From Clostridium sp. K4410.MGS-306 (GTDB lineage: Bacteria; Cyanobacteriota; Vampirovibrionia; Gastranaerophilales; Gastranaerophilaceae): a stretch of DNA of 64,000 nucleotides. Shown here in pieces: positions 1 to 7,885 of the stretch. Below the pieces are notes generated by a model that was given only the letters and a program-made list of their open reading frames with translations, made no database searches and had not been told where the DNA came from. A program made the position numbers and the translations under genes. The stretch's first letter is position 1; every line of letters begins with the position of its first letter. Where the stretch lies: positions 1 through 64,000 of the forward strand of contig LARD01000004.1 in NCBI GenBank assembly GCA_000980375.1, in the 5' to 3' direction.

Positions 1-24
1 TGCTTGTGATGCTGCTAAACCCAT
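1..24 (-). CDS. 5' end of a lineage-type small protein (partial)
   Basis: Only the first eight codons lie in the window (MGLAASQA). An AAGGAG ribosome binding site sits 8 bases before the ATG, so the start is well supported. From memory, many gut Melainabacteria carry abundant proteins beginning MGLAASQAR of unknown function; this one would continue off the left edge. The upstream leader carries repeated GTAAG units. Function unknown. Confidence 0.55.
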
Positions 25-82
25 TTTCGTTGCTCCTTGCTTACTTACTTTTTCTTACTTACATTTATATAAAAACAAAATA

Positions 83-111
83 AAAAGGCTATATTCAATA
101 TATAGCCTTTT
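83..111 (-). terminator. Rho-independent terminator of the MFS gene
   Basis: A 12-bp perfect stem (AAAAGGCTATAT with its complement) encloses the loop TCAAT. Read on the reverse strand it is followed by a T-rich tail at about 70-82, so it ends the reverse-strand transporter transcript just before the next reverse gene. Confidence 0.85.
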
Positions 112-145
112 CTTTACAATTCTTTACATGGAAATTTCTATATTT

Positions 146-1549
146 TTATTCCATGGTTTTTTCTTTAATCATATTGGTGATAAATACCGATAAAAACAGC
201 ACTATAGCACCGATTAAAAAACAATATTCCCAGTGATAATTTATAAAATTGTCAGGACATTTTATTACACATTTTGAAATAAACCATGCAACAACCGTGC
301 AAACAAGTATTTGAGGGCCTGCAATAAAGATATTGAATATGCCCATCACTGCACCTTCGGAGCCTTTTTTAATGTATTCTGACAACATAGCAAAAGGCAG
401 AGCCAAAATGCTTGCCCAGCCGATACCTGCTATGCCCATCAGCACCATAATTGCTTTTGAATTGGCTGTTAATGTCATCAAAAGATATGCTGCTGCCATA
501 ATCAAAAGTGAAATTACGTGTACTTTTTTGTTTCCGTATTTTGTCGACAAAACACCGATAGGTATGGAAACAAGAAAACATACAAGGTTTAGCACAGCAA
601 AGCAAATTGAAGAAAAGTTTGTTGCCTGAGCAACAATATCATCATAATTAGCCCTGACAGCATCGCTTACTGTTGTTAAATCAGGTACGTTGTAGACAGT
701 GTGTATTGCAAACTGTGTAAAAAATATGAACATACACATTACACCAATCCAGGTAAAAAATTGCATTAAACAAATTTTGTAGACTTCAGGTGATGATTGC
801 AAAAATGTTTTAAAATCATCCATAAATGTACGTTTATCTTTTTGAGAATCATCTGATTGTTCATTTTGTACCGGTTTTTCTTTAAAAGTTATGCAGGTCC
901 AGGTCATACCCAGCGCAAATGCCAGTGCTGCCATAATAAACTGTGCCTCAATAGACATTTGATAATTAAAAGCCCAGTTTAAAAAAGGAGCAGTCCCTGC
1001 TGCAATAACAGACCCCAAACCGATTGCAAAGCTCAAATAAGAGTTTGCTATAGAATGCTGCTGAGGAACAATATTGTCAGGAATCAAAGCTCTGTATGGG
1101 CCTTGAGCTGCATTAACACAGGCGTCAATAATCCAGATCATAACAGCTGCAACTAACAGTCCGCCAAAAACAGGCAAAGGCAGATGTAGTTTGTTTGCTA
1201 TTAACTGTGCTATTGTTTCAGAATTTGGAAAAGCCCACAGAGCAAGTGCTGCAAGTATGGCACCAAGCATAAGGTAGGGTCTTCGTCTTCCGAATTTTGT
1301 ATTTGTGTTATCGCTCAACGCTCCTATAATCGGTTGCACAACCATTCCTGTAACAGGTCCGGCCAGCCAGATAAGACCGAATATAAAAGGCGATGCGCCT
1401 AAACCTTCTGTAACAGGGCCCGAGAGAATGATTCTCATTTGCCACGCAAATTGCAAACCAAAAAATCCCAGACAAAAATTTAACAGCTGGATTGTTGAGA
1501 GCTTTCTCAATCCATTGTTTGTGCCGGAGGCGTTTTCTTCCATATTCAT
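146..1549 (-). CDS. MFS transporter, glycoside/SLC45-like family
   Basis: An integral inner-membrane transporter of about 467 residues with roughly twelve hydrophobic segments. The N-terminal part shows the MFS loop 2-3 signature SDNTNTKFGRRRP at about residues 82-95, and the start LLNFCLGFFGLQFAWQM is typical of sugar (sucrose/maltose-like) MFS carriers in the SLC45-like branch. The substrate is not readable from sequence; a disaccharide or sugar is my inference. The start is uncertain: an AGAGGA site lies 3 bases before the ATG at 1549 and 9 bases before a second ATG at 1543; an in-frame ATG at 1561 has no site of its own. It is divergent from the decarboxylase gene and ends at the terminator at 83-111. 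Confidence 0.85.
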   Translation of the reverse strand: MNMEENASGTNNGLRKLSTIQLLNFCLGFFGLQFAWQMRIILSGPVTEGLGASPFIFGLIWLAGPVTGMVVQPIIGALSDNTNTKFGRRRPYLMLGAILAALALWAFPNSETIAQLIANKLHLPLPVFGGLLVAAVMIWIIDACVNAAQGPYRALIPDNIVPQQHSIANSYLSFAIGLGSVIAAGTAPFLNWAFNYQMSIEAQFIMAALAFALGMTWTCITFKEKPVQNEQSDDSQKDKRTFMDDFKTFLQSSPEVYKICLMQFFTWIGVMCMFIFFTQFAIHTVYNVPDLTTVSDAVRANYDDIVAQATNFSSICFAVLNLVCFLVSIPIGVLSTKYGNKKVHVISLLIMAAAYLLMTLTANSKAIMVLMGIAGIGWASILALPFAMLSEYIKKGSEGAVMGIFNIFIAGPQILVCTVVAWFISKCVIKCPDNFINYHWEYCFLIGAIVLFLSVFITNMIKEKTME

Positions 1550-1588
1550 ATTTCCTCTCATAATAATATTAGATGCTTTTTCATTATA

Positions 1589-1631
1589 TTAAGAAATTTA
1601 AATAAAATCAAAAATAAAAAATTTTTCTTAA
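1589..1631. promoter_or_regulatory. Inverted repeat in the transporter/decarboxylase divergent region
   Basis: TTAAGAAATTT at 1589-1599 faces its approximate inverse AATTTTTCTTAA at about 1620-1631 across an A-rich spacer. It lies between divergent start sites and could be an operator or just AT-rich chance pairing. No other signal is obvious in 1562-1724 except the ribosome binding site of the next gene. Confidence 0.25.
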
Positions 1632-1724
1632 ATAAGTATATTCTCTAACCGGCGCATGGAGGGTGTTTTATGGTTGTGTATTATATTAAAAACGTGTAAA
1701 CAAAATATCAAAAGGAATATAAAA

Positions 1725-3386
1725 ATGTCTAAAATCAAAACAGTCGACTACGTAGTGCAAGAGCTTGTTAAACTTGGTATTACTGATGTTTTCGGTCTTC
1801 CCGGAGATTACAATTTTAACATAGTAGAGGCTGTTGAAAAAAATAAAGACACAAATTGGATAGGCTGCACCAATGAGCTTAATGCCGGTTATGCAGCAGA
1901 CGGATACGCCAGAATAAAAGGCTACGGTGCTCTTGTCACAACATACGGTGTCGGTGAGTTGTCTGCAATAAATGCTATTGCCGGTAGTTTTGCCGAATTT
2001 GTTCCTGTAATAAAGATTGTGGGAGTCCCAAAAACCAAGGATATAAAAAATAAAACATTACTTCATCACAATTTTTCAGAGCCTGATTATCATGCATTTG
2101 AAAGAGCGTTTTCAAATGTAACATGCACAACAGCTTTTCTTGACGAAACCAATGCAAAAAAAGAAATTGACAGGGTTTTGAGTGTTTTTATTAATGAAAA
2201 AAAGCCTGTTTATCTGGCAATTCCTATGGATATTTGTGATTTTGAAATAGAAAATGAACCTGAAATAAATATTAAAAAAAGCGATGAAAATATTTTAAAT
2301 TCAGCTTTAAACCATGCCGAAAAGCTACTCAAAAAAGCCCAAAAGCCTGTTATAATAGCGGACTCTTTAATAGAGCGATTTTTGTCTGTAAATGAAGCCA
2401 AAGAGTTTATCAAAACAAGCGGTTATCCTGTGACAACATTTATTATGGGGCAGGGGCTTGTCAATTGGAATTATGAAAACAATCTGGGGACTTTCACGGG
2501 AAGACACGGTAATAAAAATACTTATGATTATGTTAATTCTTCCGACTGTGTAATATCAATAGGTGCAATAATGAGTGATTTTAACACCTTCAATTTTGAT
2601 ATGAAATTTACTCCTTCAAATTACATACAGATTTTTGGAGATTATACGGTTATTGAAAACAAAAGATATGACAACGTTCTTATGAAAGATATGCTAAACA
2701 GGCTGACAAAAATTGTTCTTGCAAAAAACGCGGAATTGCCCAAAAAAGTATTTGAATATACAAAAGCCCCTGTGGCGCGTGGTGCAAAGCTTGATTCAAA
2801 ATACATTTATCCGCGTATTCAGGAATTTTTGAAAAAAGGTGATGTGATTTTTATTGAAACAGGCATGGTCAAATACGGTTTTGCTCTTATGAAACAGCCG
2901 GAAGAAGCTATGTTTCACTCACAGGTTTTGTGGGGTTCTATCGGCTGGGCAACCGCTGCTGCCTTTGGCGCGAGTGTTGCGCTAAAAGATACGGATAAAA
3001 GAGTTATTCTTTTTACAGGCGAGGGGTCTCACCAGCTTACGGCACAGGAGGTAAGCTCTGTAATGCGTTACGGTTTAAAACCGATTTTTATAATACTAAA
3101 TAATGACGGCTATACAATAGAAAGATTGTTATCTAATGACCCTATGGCTTCTTTTAACGACATTGCACAATGGGACTATGCAAAATTTGCAAAAGCCTTT
3201 GACGGTGATATCTGGACTGCCCGTGCAAAGACAGATAAAGAGTTTGATGAAGCTTTGATAATTGCTGCAAAAAAACAAAAAACAAAAATGTGTTATATTG
3301 AAATTTTTACTGATAAAATGGATTTACCGGAACTTGCAAAACGCATGGTCGAACAAAGACAGGCAAACAAACCGTCAATATCATAG
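1725..3386 (+). CDS. Thiamine diphosphate-dependent 2-oxoacid (pyruvate/indolepyruvate-type) decarboxylase
   Basis: Cytosolic enzyme that decarboxylates a 2-oxoacid to an aldehyde. At 553 residues it has the usual length of pyruvate/indolepyruvate decarboxylases. Visible hallmarks: catalytic Glu51 in GCTNELNAGYAADGYA, the His-His pair at residues 114-115 (LLHHNF) that separates decarboxylases from acetolactate synthases, the ThDP/Mg site GEGS (432-435) to NN (459-460), and NNDGYTIE with a Glu at 466. The positions of E51 and H114/H115 coincide with yeast pyruvate decarboxylase as I remember its numbering. I chose the ATG at 1725 because AAAGGAAT precedes it by a good distance; the reading frame is open further upstream to 1656. 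Serine dehydratase genes follow after 12 bases, so pyruvate is a likely substrate; indolepyruvate or branched-chain oxoacids remain possible. Confidence 0.85.
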   Translation: MSKIKTVDYVVQELVKLGITDVFGLPGDYNFNIVEAVEKNKDTNWIGCTNELNAGYAADGYARIKGYGALVTTYGVGELSAINAIAGSFAEFVPVIKIVGVPKTKDIKNKTLLHHNFSEPDYHAFERAFSNVTCTTAFLDETNAKKEIDRVLSVFINEKKPVYLAIPMDICDFEIENEPEINIKKSDENILNSALNHAEKLLKKAQKPVIIADSLIERFLSVNEAKEFIKTSGYPVTTFIMGQGLVNWNYENNLGTFTGRHGNKNTYDYVNSSDCVISIGAIMSDFNTFNFDMKFTPSNYIQIFGDYTVIENKRYDNVLMKDMLNRLTKIVLAKNAELPKKVFEYTKAPVARGAKLDSKYIYPRIQEFLKKGDVIFIETGMVKYGFALMKQPEEAMFHSQVLWGSIGWATAAAFGASVALKDTDKRVILFTGEGSHQLTAQEVSSVMRYGLKPIFIILNNDGYTIERLLSNDPMASFNDIAQWDYAKFAKAFDGDIWTARAKTDKEFDEALIIAAKKQKTKMCYIEIFTDKMDLPELAKRMVEQRQANKPSIS

Positions 3387-3398
3387 TTTGGAGAAATT

Positions 3399-4076
3399 GT
3401 GGAAAAAGTAAAAACGCTTTTTGATGTAATAGGCCCGGTTATAATAGGGCCATCGAGTTCTCACACGGCCGGAGCTGTCAGGATAGGGCTTCTTGCGGGG
3501 AAAATCTTTGGCGAAATACCGCAAAAGGTAAAATTTAAACTCTACAACTCTTTTGCTAAAACAGGCAAAGGCCACGGCACAGACAAGGGGCTGCTTGGCG
3601 GTGTACTTGGTATGGATGTGGATAATGACAGTATAAAAAAGGCTTATGACATTGCAAAAAAACTCAATGTTCATTATGAATTTGCATACCTTGAAGATTA
3701 CAACAGGCATCCTAATTCCGTTGATGTGATTCTGGAAGGCAAAACTGTAAAAAAAATGGAAATCAGCGGTATTTCCGTTGGTGCGGGCGAGGTTGCCATT
3801 ACAAAAATAAACGGATACAAATTTAATATAAACGGTGATTATGACACGCTTGTGCTTATTTACAAGGACAAGCCAGGCATGGTTTATAGAGTTACTGCAT
3901 TGCTGCAGGGACAGAACCTTAACATCGCTTCCATGCATTGCGATAGAAACGCCAAAGGTCAGGAGGCATCTATGGGTATTTGTCTGGACGGGCATATTAC
4001 CGACCATATTATGGAAGAGCTGGCAAAAATCGAAGGCGTTTATTTGATTAGAAATATAGAAATGTTGAAAAAATGA
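3399..4076 (+). CDS. sdaAB: L-serine dehydratase, beta subunit (Fe-S type)
   Basis: With SdaAA it converts L-serine to pyruvate and ammonia using an oxygen-labile [4Fe-4S] cluster. The family start is clear: FDVIGPVIIGPSSSHTAGAVRIG at residues 8-30. The C-terminal part (about 150-225) looks like an ACT regulatory domain (DTLVLIYKDKPGMVYRV). GTG start preceded by GGAG at 3390-3393. The ATGA at 4073-4076 overlaps the alpha subunit, giving translational coupling, and the gene lies 12 bases after the decarboxylase, so the three form one operon. 225 residues is the normal length for the split beta subunit. Confidence 0.95.
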   Translation: MEKVKTLFDVIGPVIIGPSSSHTAGAVRIGLLAGKIFGEIPQKVKFKLYNSFAKTGKGHGTDKGLLGGVLGMDVDNDSIKKAYDIAKKLNVHYEFAYLEDYNRHPNSVDVILEGKTVKKMEISGISVGAGEVAITKINGYKFNINGDYDTLVLIYKDKPGMVYRVTALLQGQNLNIASMHCDRNAKGQEASMGICLDGHITDHIMEELAKIEGVYLIRNIEMLKK

Positions 4077-4963
4077 TAAAGTCGAAAAATTTTGAAGATG
4101 TGCTCAATATTGCACGGGAAAAAAATAAAAAATTATACGAAATATGCGAATTGCTGGAAGCGGACACTTCTGAGATTTCTACAGAAGAAGTGCGTGATAG
4201 GGTAAAAATCATTCTGGACGCAATGAAAGACGCTATTGAAAAAGGGCTTAAATCAAAAGAAAAGTCCATGAGCGGAATGTGCGGCGATGACTGTGCAAAA
4301 TTGCTTGAGAGATACAAATCCGGCCATTCGTTGTTTTCTGAAACCTATCAAAAAGTGCTCACCTATTCTCTGGCAACTATAGAACAGAATTTAAGAATGG
4401 GCAAAATTGTTGCGTGTCCTACAGCAGGTTCATGCGGGATTGTGCCGGCAGTTATTATTGCCATAGCAGAATCAATAAACGCGGGTGAAGAAGAGCAAAT
4501 CAATGCACTAATTACAGCCGGGCTCATAGGCAAAATTGTCGCAAACAAACTTGCTCTGGCCGGAGCAGTTGCAGGCTGCCAGAGCGAATGCGGGGTTGCT
4601 GCTGCAATGGCTGCAGCCGGGCTTGTTGAAATGTACAACGGTACAAACGAGCAAATTTTGAGTGCAGCTGCTCTTACTTTAAAAAACATTATGGGGCTTG
4701 TTTGCGACCCTGTTGCAGGGCTTGTCGAAGTGCCCTGTGTAAAGAGAAACGCTTTTCTTGCTATTTATGCAGTGACAGGTGCAGAGCTTGCAATGGCAAA
4801 TATTCAGTCCGTTATCCCGATAGACGAGGTGGTGGACGCGATGAAACAGGTTGGCGAAATGATGTCTCCCCGTCTGAAAGAAAGCTCGGAAGCAGGGCTG
4901 GCTACTACAAAAACAGGGCTTGAAATAACTCAAAACCTTGCTAAAAAATGGCAGGAGCAATAA
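4073..4963 (+). CDS. sdaAA: L-serine dehydratase, alpha subunit (Fe-S type)
   Basis: Catalytic subunit carrying the iron-sulfur cluster. Family motifs are present: MSGMCGDDCAKL near residue 66, CPTAGSCGIVPAVI near 116, and CDPVAGLVEVPCVKRNA near 212, which supply the conserved cysteines. 296 residues is standard. Start ATG overlaps the sdaAB stop as ATGA. The cluster makes the enzyme oxygen sensitive, which fits an anaerobe. It converges with the histidine kinase gene with no gap (4963/4964), and I see no strong terminator between them. Confidence 0.95.
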   Translation: MIKSKNFEDVLNIAREKNKKLYEICELLEADTSEISTEEVRDRVKIILDAMKDAIEKGLKSKEKSMSGMCGDDCAKLLERYKSGHSLFSETYQKVLTYSLATIEQNLRMGKIVACPTAGSCGIVPAVIIAIAESINAGEEEQINALITAGLIGKIVANKLALAGAVAGCQSECGVAAAMAAAGLVEMYNGTNEQILSAAALTLKNIMGLVCDPVAGLVEVPCVKRNAFLAIYAVTGAELAMANIQSVIPIDEVVDAMKQVGEMMSPRLKESSEAGLATTKTGLEITQNLAKKWQEQ

Positions 4964-5962
4964 TTATCTTTTTAGCTCCACAATAAAAGTTGTGTATTCG
5001 TTTTCGCCCGGTGCAGATTCTATAAAAATTCTGCCTTTGTGGGCTTTTACTATTCTGTTTGAAAGGTAAAGACCAAGGCCGGTGCCTACTTTGCGGAATT
5101 TTTTTGCGGTTGTATAGTATTTGTCAAAAACGTGTTTAATCTCTTCTTTTTTAATACTTTTACCGTAGTTTGTGATTTTTATATATATTTTTTTGTCATC
5201 ATTGCATAGTGCAACGTCTACTTTTGATGAAGGGTTGCTGAAGGAGATTGCGTTCAGGATAAGGTTTTTCAATACTCTTTTAATATAAAATTCGTCCACC
5301 TGTACTTTTTCAAAAAACTCGCTCCAGTAATTTATGCTGATAGAATCTGTGTCTGAAATTGGTTTCATTTCTTCTGTTGTCTCTTCAACCAGCCTGTTGA
5401 TATCAACACTTTCTTTGTGGAGGTCAATTTTGGTTTCGTTTACCTTGTAGGTCTCCAGTATAATTTCCACAAGCTCTACAAGCTCTTTGTTGGAGTTTTT
5501 AAGGTATAACAGGGCTTCTTTTTGTTTTTCGTTCAACTCGCCGAATCTGTTATCCAAAAGAAAATTCAGCATGTTTTTTTCTGCAAGAATCGGCACTTTT
5601 AAGTCGTGTGTTAAAGTAGCAACAAAGTCTTCTTTGAGTTGTTCCACTTCTTTTAGAGCGTCGATTTTTTTGTTTAAATCGTTTTGATACTCTTTTATCA
5701 TGTCCTCTCTGTCGACAATGGACTCAATCATAGAGTTTACGCTCTGTGCAAGGTTTGGGAAAATAGCAAAAGATTCTTCGTTTACCCTTTCATAGAGGTT
5801 TCCGTAGCGGACGGAGTTTATGGTTTTTATGATTGCTCTCAGTGCTGTCTTGTTTTTGCGGAACGTTTTTTTTAGGCTTTTGTATTTCCTTAACAAATAA
5901 ATTAAGGAAAATATTAATACAACCGAAACAATGATAAATACTGATAATAAAATATTAATCAC
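4964..5962 (-). CDS. Sensor histidine kinase
   Basis: 332 residues. One N-terminal membrane helix (about 2-24), a basic stretch and a HAMP-like/coiled segment (about 45-110), a HisKA domain with the phospho-acceptor His119 in TLTHDLKVPI, then an ATPase domain with the N box (KRVLKNLILNAISFS) and G box (VGTGLGLYLSNRIV). There is almost no extracytoplasmic region, so it probably senses an intracellular or membrane signal. No response regulator is adjacent. It follows the FliA-type sigma gene by 2 bases in the flhB operon, which suggests a role in motility control; that is inference. Confidence 0.9.
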   Translation of the reverse strand: MINILLSVFIIVSVVLIFSLIYLLRKYKSLKKTFRKNKTALRAIIKTINSVRYGNLYERVNEESFAIFPNLAQSVNSMIESIVDREDMIKEYQNDLNKKIDALKEVEQLKEDFVATLTHDLKVPILAEKNMLNFLLDNRFGELNEKQKEALLYLKNSNKELVELVEIILETYKVNETKIDLHKESVDINRLVEETTEEMKPISDTDSISINYWSEFFEKVQVDEFYIKRVLKNLILNAISFSNPSSKVDVALCNDDKKIYIKITNYGKSIKKEEIKHVFDKYYTTAKKFRKVGTGLGLYLSNRIVKAHKGRIFIESAPGENEYTTFIVELKR

Positions 5963-5964
5963 GC

Positions 5965-6636
5965 TTAGTAACCGTAATGTTCATGCGCAACAAGGTATTC
6001 TCTTACATGGTTAAGTGCTGATTGCACAATCCTTGTAATACGCGAAGATGACAGGCCGACTTGTTCTGCAATTTCTTTGACCTGCATGTTTCTGTAAAAT
6101 CTGTATTCAACGACAAGCCTGTCTTTTTGCGGCAGGGTTGCAATAGCTTCTCTTATTGCTTTACCGAGTTCTCCGATTTCTGCTTTTTCGTCCGGCAGAG
6201 CATGAGGGTCTTTGATAAAATCGAACGGAGAGTCATTATCTGACGATGCAGCGGCAATAGAATCTATAGACAAAATAGTCTCGTAGATTGCTTCTCTTAC
6301 TTTTCCCGGTGACACATCAATATCACCATCTGTACCGCCCTCTGCTGATTCATCTTCAGAAGCTTTTGAGTGTTTTAAAGTATACCACTTGTAGCGGTTT
6401 CTTAATTCGTTTCTGATAGCCCATCTTACAGCCGTTGCAATGTAGGAGCTGTTGTATTTTTCCAGCTGCTCGGGTGTTTTGTTTTTAATCATTGCCTGAA
6501 CAGCAATAATACCGATAGACACAAGCTCTTCGTAATCCACCATGTGTGAAGGAATACGTCTGTGTTCAACCTTTGCTACCTTTTCAACGATTGTTATATA
6601 TTCTTTAATTTTATTTTGAGAAGCGTTGTTAATCAT
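5965..6636 (-). CDS. fliA: RNA polymerase sigma factor, FliA/sigma-28-like
   Basis: 223 residues with sigma-70 regions 2, 3 and 4: region 2 around VDYEELVSIGIIAVQAM and YIATAVRWAIRNELRNRY (about 28-85), an acidic Ser/Asp-rich linker (about 90-110), and region 4 with a helix-turn-helix VKEIAEQVGLSSSRITRIVQ (about 186-206). Region 1.1 is absent, as in FliA/WhiG and other alternative factors. The start lies 2 bases after the flhB stop and has no clear ribosome binding site, so translation is probably coupled to flhB. Flagellar context supports sigma-28, though sequence alone cannot exclude another group 3 sigma factor. Confidence 0.8.
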   Translation of the reverse strand: MINNASQNKIKEYITIVEKVAKVEHRRIPSHMVDYEELVSIGIIAVQAMIKNKTPEQLEKYNSSYIATAVRWAIRNELRNRYKWYTLKHSKASEDESAEGGTDGDIDVSPGKVREAIYETILSIDSIAAASSDNDSPFDFIKDPHALPDEKAEIGELGKAIREAIATLPQKDRLVVEYRFYRNMQVKEIAEQVGLSSSRITRIVQSALNHVREYLVAHEHYGY

Positions 6637-6638
6637 GA

Positions 6639-7736
6639 TTATTTTTTATCATTTTTCTTAATATTTATATTACTAGGTTTTTGAGAATTTCGCAAATTGT
6701 ATACAAATAATAAGATTTCAGCTACAGCTTTGTAAAGGTCAGGCGGGATTTCGCGGTTAACATCAACCAGCCTGAAAAGCGCACGTGCTACAGGAGGGTT
6801 TTCCACTACAGGCACTCCGTGCTCGCGTGCTATGTCTATAATTTTTTTTGCAAAAAGCTCTGTACCTTTGGCTACAAGCTTTGGGGATTCCATTTCTTCC
6901 TGATCATATTTTAGCGCACAGGCAATGTGGGTGGGGTTTGTTACCACAAAATCCGCATCAGGCACAGCATCCATCATACCCTGCTGCATCATCTGCTGTC
7001 TGCGTTGGCGCAGTGCTGCTTTTACATTGGGGTCGCCTTCAGTGTTTTTGTATTCGTCTTTTACCTCTTTAAAAGACATCTTCTGGTCTTGCAAAAATTT
7101 CCATCGGGTCATACCGTAATCTGCCGCAGCAATAATCAAAAAGGCAATACTGGCCTTTATGATAAAGTCCATAATCAATGCACCGAATTCCTGCATGATG
7201 GCAAAATGGTTGTCCATTGCAGCCAGTCCGAGGATTATGTCAAAGTGAGATTTGTAAACAACCCAGCCTATGTAGCCTAAAATTGCAACTTTTACAATGT
7301 TTTTCACAAGCTCAAAAAGCGTTTTTACAGACATTATGTTTTTAAAATATTTTGTAGGGTTGAGCTTATCGAGTTTTGGCGCAAGCGGTGTGGTTGTAAA
7401 AAGCGGCCCAACCTGTATAAAATCCCCGAGTATTGCAATAAACATTGCAAGTGCAAGAATCGGCCCGATAATCAAAATTGTAGGCACAAGCGTAATAAAT
7501 AGCAGATAAGGCAGGCCAATAACCTGCAAATGCTGGTTTGGAATCTGCTGATAGCAAAGCACAAAGAGCCTGGAAATCTGGTCAAAAATAAACGGCGAAA
7601 GTTTTGCGATTGCAAAAAACATTACAACCATGGCTATAGCCATTGAAAAATCTTTTGATTTTACAACCTGGCCTTCTTTTCTTGCTTTTTCTAGTTTTTG
7701 GTGCGATGCCTCAAACTGCTTGTCTTCATCACCCAT
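6639..7736 (-). CDS. flhB: Flagellar type III export protein FlhB
   Basis: Inner-membrane component of the flagellar export gate that switches substrate class. N-terminus DEDKQFEASHQKLEKARKEG matches the family; four hydrophobic segments occupy about residues 28-210; the cytoplasmic domain carries the self-cleaving NPTH at 267-270 and conserved VENPPVARAL. 365 residues is normal. AAGGAA precedes the ATG by 8 bases. It is the first gene of an operon with the sigma factor and histidine kinase. A virulence-type YscU/EscU homologue is less likely because the neighbour is a FliA-like sigma factor and no injectisome genes are present. Confidence 0.93.
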   Translation of the reverse strand: MGDEDKQFEASHQKLEKARKEGQVVKSKDFSMAIAMVVMFFAIAKLSPFIFDQISRLFVLCYQQIPNQHLQVIGLPYLLFITLVPTILIIGPILALAMFIAILGDFIQVGPLFTTTPLAPKLDKLNPTKYFKNIMSVKTLFELVKNIVKVAILGYIGWVVYKSHFDIILGLAAMDNHFAIMQEFGALIMDFIIKASIAFLIIAAADYGMTRWKFLQDQKMSFKEVKDEYKNTEGDPNVKAALRQRRQQMMQQGMMDAVPDADFVVTNPTHIACALKYDQEEMESPKLVAKGTELFAKKIIDIAREHGVPVVENPPVARALFRLVDVNREIPPDLYKAVAEILLFVYNLRNSQKPSNINIKKNDKK

Positions 7737-7885
7737 CAGACGGGTTCCTTAATATTTTGTAATCTAACCAAACTCAACAGTAATATATTACCATGAAATA
7801 TTATCTACATACACAAACATGACATTATGTTCTCTTTATTATAAAATTCGGTTATGGATATTAATTAAAAAGGACATAATCGATT

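Noticed and set aside
1656..1724. N-terminal extension of the decarboxylase from the ATG at 1656
   Set aside because: The extension has no family similarity, lacks a good ribosome binding site, and the ATG at 1725 gives canonical E51 and H114/H115 positions.
6639..7736. Virulence type III secretion switch protein instead of FlhB
   Set aside because: Sequence families overlap, but the adjoining FliA-type sigma factor and lack of injectisome genes favour flagella.
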